This document shows, one piece after another, positions 57,457 to 64,000 of a stretch of 64,000 nucleotides of DNA. Below the pieces are notes generated by a model. The model was not told where the DNA came from. It did not search any database and saw only the letters and a list, made by a program, of their open reading frames with translations. Location: contig NC_009488.1 in NCBI RefSeq assembly GCF_000063545.1, positions 930,001-994,000 on the forward strand, read 5' to 3'. Within the stretch, counting starts at the first letter, position 1, and every line of letters begins with the position of its first letter. The translations under genes and the position numbers were made by a program. Source of the DNA: Orientia tsutsugamushi str. Boryong (lineage in GTDB: Bacteria; Pseudomonadota; Alphaproteobacteria; Rickettsiales; Rickettsiaceae).

Positions 57457-57960
57457 CTATATGTCCATGAAAAAAGTTTCAGGTTGACCTGAAATTTCTT
57501 TCATGTTGGGACGAAATTTTTTTTCTGGTAAGGCTATATTTTCTTCTTTTCCTTTTTTACTATAGTGCTGAAAATTTTTCAGAATTTTTATGCAAGAGAC
57601 ATTACGTAACTTCACATTGTCTTTAATGATTGTCCTATTTTCAACTTCAATAAAACCTGCATCTCTTAATTCTACTAAGCATTGCCTAACTCTTCTCTGA
57701 CCAACATTTAGCTTATCCTCATAAAGCTGATAACTTTCCTGTAATTCATCTATATCTTTGTTGTAATAGATATATAGTCTAAATACTATAAATGATAAAA
57801 GCTGTTTAGATGTCTTGCTTAATGCTTTTCCATTATCTCCAGTTAGCTTTCTCCATTCTAGCGGAATGATATTTCCAATAAAGTTATAAAATATTGTGTC
57901 ATTATTGTTACTAATAATATTACAACTATTAGTTAAAAAATCGAATACTACAGGACGCAT
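57457..57960 (-). CDS. Winged-helix replication-initiator-like protein, copy 4 (inverted)
   Basis: 167 residues; nearly identical to the gene at 23039 (MRPVVFDFLTNSCNII start, RRVRQCLVELRDAGFIEVE, EKKFRPNMKEISGQPETFFM end) with ~4 residues deleted near residue 18. It lies head-on against the dnaB pseudogene; its own downstream genes are missing. It carries the uninterrupted site corresponding to miniature element B. Confidence 0.6.
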   Translation of the reverse strand: MRPVVFDFLTNSCNIISNNNDTIFYNFIGNIIPLEWRKLTGDNGKALSKTSKQLLSFIVFRLYIYYNKDIDELQESYQLYEDKLNVGQRRVRQCLVELRDAGFIEVENRTIIKDNVKLRNVSCIKILKNFQHYSKKGKEENIALPEKKFRPNMKEISGQPETFFMDI

Positions 57961-58249
57961 TTTTCACCTCCAAAAATACAGCTATAGTAGGTGTTTTAGA
58001 AAAAAATTTTTTTACAGATTACCATCAAATTTTTATGCAAAAGTTTTTATGCCAAACCTATATAAATTTTCATACTTATACTATCTGCATTAGAAGACTA
58101 ATGTTACCTATAGATAATGTTTTAGAGTAAATGTATGTTGAGCAAAGGCGCCATACTAATAACATTATTTCAATAACAAGTGAAGTAATAATGATGAATG
58201 ATAAAAAAATGTCTATAGAATTACAAGACTTGAGAAGGAAAATATAGCC
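57961..58249. other. Leader of copy 4 and non-coding DNA
   Basis: 57961-58080 repeats the leader of the gene at 23039 (inverted). The rest has no coding signal. Confidence 0.4.
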
Positions 58250-59281
58250 AAACTACTATAAAACAATTATAATAATAAGACGTAATAAAAAAGTAATTAG
58301 TATGACATATTCTATAGAGCTTTGGAGGAAAGTACTAGACATAAAGGAAAGAGAAAGAAAATTAGTTTTGAATCAGTATTAAAACGTTTTGAAATAGGAA
58401 GGAGTGCGGTATTTGCATAGAGTAAAAAATATTACAGTTAAAAAATAGAAACAGAGCTCCAATAAAAGTCTCCATTGATAAACTAAAAGAAGATGTGAGT
58501 CAATATAGTGGTGCACATCAATATGAAAGAGCTGAACGACTAGGAGTAAGTAAGCATTATACAAAGAATATTCAAGAAATTAAATATTACATATAAAAAA
58601 AGCTTTAAAATATCCTAAGGCTAAAAAAGAAGAGAGATTAAAATTTCATGATAAGATAAAATGTGCAAAGACAACGGGAAAGTTATTGTTTTTACGATGC
58701 GATAGTTTTTTTATAGCCTCCTAGAACTCATGGATATGCGCAAAAGACATGAGATGTTACGTCATTTGTATCTAAACTACTATAAAACAGCCATATTATA
58801 TATTTTTCAAAAAGCGCGGTTACGTCACAGTGATATTTTATTCTTCTTGATTTTGCTTGAAACCATTTTTTCAATATAACACAACTGTTTTATAGTAGTT
58901 TATCTATATGATTGGCATCAGTCAAAGAGAACTAATGTTATAGGAGGATTAGTAGATAAATCTCTGCTTAACAGTATTAATTTTTGACTGTAATGGTAAT
59001 ACTGATATTTTTAACTGTTGGATAGAACAGGATTTAATTCTGAAATTACCTAATAATTACTGTAGTTGTAATAAACAATGCAAGCTTTCATAAACATCCT
59101 TATTTAAAAACTATGATAGAAAAAGATGGACATATACTTAGAGTATTTACATCCTTATTTGCATGATTTAAATCTTATTAAAAAAAGCTTTCAAGCTAAA
59201 TCAAGAAGAATAAAATACTACTGTAACTTAACTCTATTCCAAAAGTATATAACATAACTGTTTTATACTGGTTTAGCTATA
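58250..59281 (+). pseudogene. IS630-type element, decayed
   Basis: Ends AAACTACTATAAAACA (58258) and TGTTTTATACTGGTTTAGC (59265) are inverted repeats with TA nearby. Between them are transposase traces: MTYSIELWRKVL at 58300, FEIGRSAVFAWSKN, RTHGYAQK near 58730, and LHPYLHDLNLIKKSFQ-like bases near 59160 (cf. LPPYSPDLNPIE). Many stops. A 130-bp miniature derivative is inserted at 58773. Confidence 0.7.
58773..58902. mobile_element. ~130-bp IS630-derived miniature element
   Basis: TAAACTACTATAAAACAG at the left and its inverse CTGTTTTATAGTAGTTTA at the right. The interior is related to the right end of the IS630-type element (TGATATTTTATTCTTCTTGA; GCTTGAAACCATTTTTTC). It sits inside that element's transposase region. 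Confidence 0.65.
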
Positions 59282-59489
59282 TATAGCAAAGCTAAAGCTG
59301 AAAAAGTAATTGAAAGGTTTCAGCTGGAAAAGTTGAAGTAAAAGAGAATTATATGAGAAGATGTAATTATAATAATGATTACCAAATTCAATATTATAGA
59401 TCTTTGAAAGCAATAACTTACGATAGGCTATAGACAATGATATGAAGTTATCAGAAAGGTGTAGTACTTAACATCTGTATATTATGTTT
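59282..59489. other. Decayed DNA, possible transposase tail
   Basis: Around 59380-59440 the bases read YNNDYQIQYYRSLKAITYDR, faintly like the C-terminal end of IS481/IS3-type transposases. Too short and degraded to name. Confidence 0.3.
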
Positions 59490-60062
59490 ATATAGTGTGT
59501 GATCGAAATTGAGATAACTAAAAACTATCGCACTTTCACTTGACTAGACCTTATGTGACTGAGATATGGCAACATTTCTTTGTTACCATACCATATAAAT
59601 GCTTATACACCCAGTTATTAATTCATGTAGTCTTTTGACTCAGTATCATTAGCTTTCTAAGGCCTATCTTACTTAGTATCACAAATAATAGGATTACAAT
59701 GTTTCACTCATCAGAGATACGTTAAGTTGATTACCTTCTATATACCTTGGAACTAGCATTTTTTAAAGAAGGTGAGAAATCCATTCTTACAGCTAAATTT
59801 TTTAGCTTTATCCAATAACAGAATTTATCTAGAGTATCGCTTCTGCATTTACCATATTTTCCATATGAAGATTCACTTTCGTTTAACCAATTTTAACTTT
59901 ACCTTGCCACTATTTTCCATCCATATCAGTACTATATTAGCCTTCTATAACGCTTACTACAAAATCATTGCTAATTCTACGCCTTAATAGAGGAGCTGTA
60001 ACTTAGGTCTAAATGCTATCCTTCTACATCTCTATAGCCTTTCTTTGAGCCAACGCACGTTA
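59490..60062 (-). mobile_element. Group II intron 5' region, second family (remnant)
   Basis: On the minus strand it begins GTGCGTTGGCTCAAAGAAAG (GUGYG-type 5' end, ~60060) followed by ~550 non-coding bases with many short complementary blocks as in intron domain I. It differs from the intron at 63099. It may belong to the same family as the RT remnant at 33677. No ORF follows; the call rests on the 5' motif and lack of coding. Confidence 0.4.
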
Positions 60063-60099
60063 AACAATTATATAAAAAACTCACATCGCACAACAATGT

Positions 60100-60489
60100 C
60101 TAATATTCTGATTCATTATTTAGCTTCTGTTTACTATCATCATTAATAATGTTTTTTAGCTTTTTCTTAAATACTTGTACTTGTTTTAGATAATCTTGAG
60201 CTTCAAATGAAAGTTTATTATAAAGATTCTGCTTTTCTTGGTTAATTTTATGTAGTTTGATACGATAATCGCTAATTTCAGTACGAACACTTTCTGGTAC
60301 AGTACGAATATATATTTTATATTCTTCTATTGTTTGATTGGCCAAATTAATGGTATCATTTTGCTCATGAACTGCTGTTTGAGGATTAGGGTCATCAGTC
60401 TTACTTTGTGGTATAGTGCTTGCTAGAGATGATACTGATAAAGTTAATAAACTACTAGCAGATATTAATCCAGTTAAAAACTTATGCAT
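60100..60489 (-). CDS. Small exported coiled-coil protein
   Basis: 129 residues, ATG 60489 after AGGATAAATAAC. A clear signal peptide (FLTGLISASSLLTLSVSSLA, cleavage likely near SLAST) is followed by a polar linker (TIPQSKTDDPNPQTAVHEQN) and a Lys/Glu/Gln-rich helix (residues ~65-120) suited to a coiled coil. Not recognised as a named family; no lipobox Cys. Probably periplasmic. It is the only intact gene between the second RAGE remnant and the intron cluster. Confidence 0.6.
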   Translation of the reverse strand: MHKFLTGLISASSLLTLSVSSLASTIPQSKTDDPNPQTAVHEQNDTINLANQTIEEYKIYIRTVPESVRTEISDYRIKLHKINQEKQNLYNKLSFEAQDYLKQVQVFKKKLKNIINDDSKQKLNNESEY

Positions 60490-61081
60490 TGTTATTTATC
60501 CTGAAACGTTAAAACTTTATAAGTATAGCAAATAAACTAATTACTGTATAGCTTGAATTGTTACTGAGTAACTTATTATACTTATTTTGAAACTGATTTT
60601 CTAAGCTAGAAGTTATAAAAAAAATAAATTAGACATAAATTATGAAGTATATATGAAATACATGGCGACATAACACATATATAAAAGTACTGAGCATAAC
60701 GTTTTTATTAGCTTTATAATTATAGGCATTAATATTTGCCTAAGAAGTCAACATATTGTATAATTTGGTTTATAGTATGCCAAGTGTCACAAGGTACTAT
60801 TTGAAAAGTAATATTTTTGCTATGCATAACCCAAGTTTGATACACAAAAACATGCTGTATTACAGGCTAAATAAGTACTACAGTGCTTTTCATATTTATG
60901 TATGTAGTTATATTTTTTTATTCCTTCTTCAAAATACTTGCAAAAATCATCTACTATGCAGAAACTCTCTACTAGAGTGGTCATATTCAGTTCTCCTTTT
61001 TTCTTGCTTTATACTCCCTCACATCTTTTTTATAATTCTCTTTGTTTATATTACTTTTATCATATACTTCTGTTAATTTAT
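60490..61081. other. Non-coding stretch upstream of the exported-protein gene
   Basis: About 590 bases. An ORF at 60756-61076 (106 codons, Phe/Tyr/Ile-rich) has no ribosome-binding site and no family resemblance; I treat it as chance in AT-rich DNA. Otherwise nothing recognised. Confidence 0.4.
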
Positions 61082-61148
61082 TAGACCTCTTTCGAAACTG
61101 GTTAAGGTAGATCAAAATTATAAATGCCAGAGATCAAATTAAATCTAT
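61082..61148 (-). mobile_element. IS5-like element 3' fragment (second intron site)
   Basis: TTAGACCTCTTTCGAAACTGG ... AAATTAAATCTA, identical in layout to 2853-2915, joined at the same IS base to a group II intron 3' end. No matching IS 5' part is found at the other side of this intron (63100). Confidence 0.75.
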
Positions 61149-63099
61149 GTGAGTAGACCTAACCAATTTCTCAATTAGGCCCCTCCTCAAAACCGGACTT
61201 TGCAGAATTACCGCATCAGGCTCTCAAAAATAAGATAAGCATTATGCCTTATTTGTTTTCTAGAACATTGAGACAATCTTTCCAATTTTAGGAAAATTTA
61301 CTTTTTTAAGTATCTCGGTTAGTCTTTTCCAATTCATCTTACGTTTTCCTCCCATTCTATTAAACCAGTTATATATTGCCCGTTTACTTTGGTTGATAAA
61401 TGAACTTACTCGTCTTTTGTTATCCGATATACCATGATAGTTGATCCATTCACCTAATAACTCTAATGACTTGTGATAATGTTTGTGTTTTATCTTGCTT
61501 GTTTAGCTGAGCACGCAAATATTTTCTCAGTCCTTTCAGTTTCTCAGTAAAACGATCTCTCCTTGAGGTATATTTTAGTCTCCATGTTGTGCCAAATCTT
61601 GATTTGCCCCAATAGCAAGTAAATCCAAGAAAATTATAACTTGCGATCTTCTTGTCTTGTTTGGCTAAATTTGCAGCATGGTCTCTACCAGATTTAATCA
61701 TTTGTGATTTAGCTTCATTGATATTTAGCCCATACTTATTTAACCTTTTAGGCAAAACATCATAAAACCTTTTCGCATCTGTTTCCTTTTCAAAGACAAA
61801 TACCATATCGTCGCAGTACCTCACCATTCCTGTTTGTCCCATTAAGTTTTCTTTGCTGATTTTTGCAAACCAGCTATCTATAACATAATGCAGAAAGACA
61901 TTTGCCAGAATTGGCGAAACTATTGAGCCTTGACGACAACCTTCTTTGTTAGTAACTATAGTACCATTTTCTATGATTGGTGTTTCAATCAGTTTCATAA
62001 CTAGTCTTAGAAACTTCTTGTCAGATATTCTCTTTCTTAGAAATTCCATCAACTCGCAATGCTTAATTGTATTGAAACACTTTGTTATATCAATCTCTAC
62101 TATAGCCCCTTTATTGAAGTTATACGTAAGTCTGTTTAACTCCCTTAAAGCATCGTGTGCATTTAATTTAGGTCGAAATCCATAGGAATACTTTAAGAAT
62201 ATTGGCTCAAACACAGAGTTTAATATCTTGCTTACTGTAGACTCGATTATCTTATCTTCAAAACATGATATTATCAAAGGTCTTTTGCCTCCATCTTCTT
62301 TTGGAATTTCTGTTATTCGTGCAGGTTTAGCTTGATATTGCCATTTGCGAATTTTAGTAAGAAGCGAGAGCAGATTTGCTTTCAACTTCTTACCATAATC
62401 AGCTTTGGTTATACCATCTATTCCTATCGCTTTCTTGCTATCGAGTTCCTTATATTGTTCTTCTAACATCTTTAAATCAATGATATGTCCAAGATTATTA
62501 AACTTTATGTCTTGATTTAGATTATTAAACTTTATGTCTTGATTTTTCGATGATAGCAACTTTATACGCTCAAGTTTCGTTAACCATGTATTTCTGTCTA
62601 TGCTGTGTACAGCCATTGTTTCCCTCTTGCATTCTTACTTTTCTGCTAACCCTTTGCTCCACCCACATTACTAGGTTTCATCACTACTATGGCTAACTCA
62701 GCCATCCTTACACCATCTCCAAAGCCTTATGTTTCACCACTTGTACTTTGAATACTTACTTAATTACGTAAGAGTTATAAGGACTTCTCAAGTTGTGTCA
62801 TTAATCTTTACAAACTCGCTGACGCCTGCGACCCCAGTGGTTGAAAATTTTTGGATTTTTACTAGTTTGACCTCCAATCTTCTTTTGCCTACTATGTGCT
62901 AGAACATATCGGCTTCCACTACATCTCACTTTCAGGGCTATCACGTTCACCATTTGGTTTCGGCTCGAATGTTTCACTGTCTACGCTTTACTACTGTCGT
63001 TACCTTCAGCAGCACAAGACTCGCTATATGGTGGATCTAGCTTCTCCTTCCATAACTGGACTTTCACCAGTAAGATTAATTCACCTTTTCTTGACGCAC
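61149..63099 (-). mobile_element. Group II intron, near-complete copy
   Basis: About 1.95 kb. GTGCGTCAAGAAAAGGTG 5' end at 63099, ~480 bp 5' structure, maturase ORF, then domains V/VI at 61149-61230. Domain V reads GAGCCTGATGCGG...CCGGTTTTGAGG with a pairing change (CCTG) compared with the copy at 2916. The 3' exon is IS sequence while the 5' exon is the RT gene of an older intron, so this copy has recombined since insertion. Confidence 0.8.
61260..62616 (-). pseudogene. Group II intron reverse transcriptase/maturase, frameshifted copy 2
   Basis: ATG 62616 (MAVHSIDRNTWLTKLERIKL). RT blocks as in the copy at 3029, with RYCDDMVFVFE, and retaining RKRISDKKFLRLVMKL. It has a 24-base tandem duplication near the start (NQDIKFNNL twice). 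The frame breaks near 61455 at the same place as the copy at 3225, after which the tail (WINYHGISDNKRRVSSF ... KIGKIVSMF) continues in another frame to 61260. Confidence 0.8.
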
Positions 63100-63440
63100 A
63101 AACTATTGAGCTTTGACGACAACATTCTTTGTTAATAACTATAGTACCATTTTCTATGATTGGTGTTTCAATCAGTTTCATAACTAGTCTTAGAAATTCT
63201 ATCAACTCACAATACTTAATTGTATTAAAACACTTTGTTATATCGATCTCTAATATACTCTATTACTAACTCAGCCATCCTTATACCATCTCCAAAGCAT
63301 CATGTTTTAGCACTTGTACTTTGAATACTTACTTAATTAAGTAAGAGTTATAAGGACTTCTCAAGTTGTATCATTAATCTTTACAAACTCGCTGACGCCT
63401 GTGACCCAGGTGGTTGAAAATTTTTGAATTTTCACTATCA
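63100..63440 (-). pseudogene. Older group II intron remnant (host of the younger intron)
   Basis: 63100-63260 reads as RT gene (CRQSSIV; IIENGTIVINKECC; FLRLVMKLIETP) and 63262-63440 as the intron's 5' structure region (ACTCAGCCATCCTTATACCA; GCTGACGCCTGTGACCCAGG), with mutations and a deletion between. The younger intron starts exactly inside the QGSIVS-coding region. Confidence 0.75.
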
Positions 63441-63530
63441 AGCAGAATGAAATATTACTGTGACATAGATATTATTTTCCAAAAGAATATACCATAACTG
63501 TTTTATAATGGTTTAGCTATATATAATATA
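63441..63530 (+). mobile_element. IS630-type right-end fragment
   Basis: AAGCAGAATGAAATATTACT ... CATAACTGTTTTATAATGGTTTAGC matches the right end of the element at 58250-59281. No transposase sequence remains. Confidence 0.6.
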
Positions 63531-63558
63531 ACTATTCTCAAATTACACTAATCAAAAG

Positions 63559-63993
63559 TTACCAGTATGGTTTTAGTACAACCATAAAGATAGCAACAAC
63601 TATTAATAATGCTACTAACTCATTAATAACTTTGTAAAACATTGTTGATTTTTTATTGCTTTTGTTAACGAATCTCTTGTGGTATCTAATAAACATTCCA
63701 TGCATTGTTGAAAGAAGTAACACTGACAGCATCTTAACATGAAACCAGGTGTCATAAATTGTAATATTATAGATAAAAAATAAAATTCCTCCCATAATAA
63801 ATACTAGTAACATTGATAAGCTCATAATAAATATGAGCCTTCTTTCCATTGTACACAGCATATTATATGATTCTGATTCAGTCTGAACCTGAGTATGATA
63901 TACATACAATCTAGGAAGATATAACATTCCAGCCATCCAGAAAATTACTGATATAATATGTATAGATTTAAAATAATCATAATAGTTTTGCAT
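63559..63993 (-). CDS. hemJ: Protoporphyrinogen oxidase HemJ
   Basis: 144 residues, ATG 63993. KSIHIISVIFWMAGMLYLPR with LYVYH, MERRLIFIMSLSMLLVFIMG and WFHVKMLSVLLLSTMHGMFI match the four-helix membrane HemJ family (also listed as UPF0093), including the conserved His near the N-terminus, the WMAGLLYLPR block and the W-x-H-x-K motif. HemJ converts protoporphyrinogen IX to protoporphyrin IX in heme synthesis in bacteria lacking HemG/HemY. Full length; a core chromosomal gene. Only 8 bases follow the start in this window, so its promoter and upstream neighbour are not visible. Confidence 0.88.
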   Translation of the reverse strand: MQNYYDYFKSIHIISVIFWMAGMLYLPRLYVYHTQVQTESESYNMLCTMERRLIFIMSLSMLLVFIMGGILFFIYNITIYDTWFHVKMLSVLLLSTMHGMFIRYHKRFVNKSNKKSTMFYKVINELVALLIVVAIFMVVLKPYW

Positions 63994-64000
63994 TTTGTTA

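Noticed and set aside
60756-61076. 106-codon open frame rich in Phe, Tyr and Ile
   Set aside because: No ribosome-binding site, composition typical of AT-rich noise, no family resemblance.
1-64000. CRISPR arrays, rRNA and tRNA genes
   Set aside because: No regularly spaced direct repeats and no recognisable rRNA or tRNA cloverleaf sequence were seen while reading both strands; short tRNAs could still be missed by eye.

Overview
The window looks like AT-rich alphaproteobacterial chromosome from Orientia tsutsugamushi (Rickettsiales). The main reasons are a 1371-residue ORF matching the Orientia deubiquitylase OtDUB in length and catalytic Cys135, degraded F-type conjugation genes plus TraA_Ti/TraD_Ti relaxase genes of the kind carried by the Rickettsiales amplified genetic element (RAGE), an ankyrin-repeat protein, SpoT-like and histidine-kinase cargo, and very heavy repeat and pseudogene content. 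Identification is from recognition of sequence, not a search.

Layout. 1-2852: the 3' end of a Cys/Trp repeat protein (probably VirB6/TrbL-like) and gene-poor DNA. 2853-47289: a nested structure. An IS5-like element (3' end at 2853-2915, 5' part at 46390-47289) contains a group II intron, and the intron is itself split (2916-4331 and 45906-46389) by a ~41.6 kb RAGE whose ends (4330-4348 and 45884-45901) form an inverted repeat flanking a short shared core, as expected for tyrosine-integrase att sites. Inside the RAGE: a replication-initiator-like gene pair, ankyrin protein, broken dam, a two-ATPase-domain kinase-like protein without a visible phospho-acceptor His, a (p)ppGpp hydrolase-like HD protein, traD_Ti and traA_Ti (broken by an IS), a second traA_Ti in pieces, an Rpn-type nuclease pseudogene, a traD that is split in two, a 12 kb block inside the split, then traG-H-F-N-trbC-U-V-B-K-E-L and the integrase. 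Nearly every tra gene is frameshifted or truncated and traC/traW are gone, so this conjugation system cannot be working as a unit.

The 12 kb block (22.1-34.2 kb) carries a second initiator-like pair, a dnaB pseudogene hit by two miniature elements, and an apparently intact, tightly overlapping two-gene operon (181 aa + 2299 aa). The 2299-aa protein has furin-type basic sites, a hydrophobic hairpin and RTX-like beta-roll segments. It is the best candidate in the window for an undescribed toxin or toxin-antidote system.

47290-49549 holds core genes (MsbA-type ABC transporter, frataxin CyaY). 49.6-50.4 kb is a graveyard of IS and traA remnants. 50453-54568 is the OtDUB effector. At 54609 a second RAGE end begins, with degraded copies of the same initiator/dnaB genes, ending in a head-on inverted copy. 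58-63.5 kb is decayed insertion sequences and group II introns (one inserted in another) around one small secreted-protein gene; hemJ closes the window.

Three families of miniature inverted-repeat elements are scattered through the window: a uniform 100-bp family inserted at TA (five copies), a ~370-bp palindromic family (five copies), and an IS630-derived family. Several have inserted into genes, and matching empty sites are present in the window for some of them.
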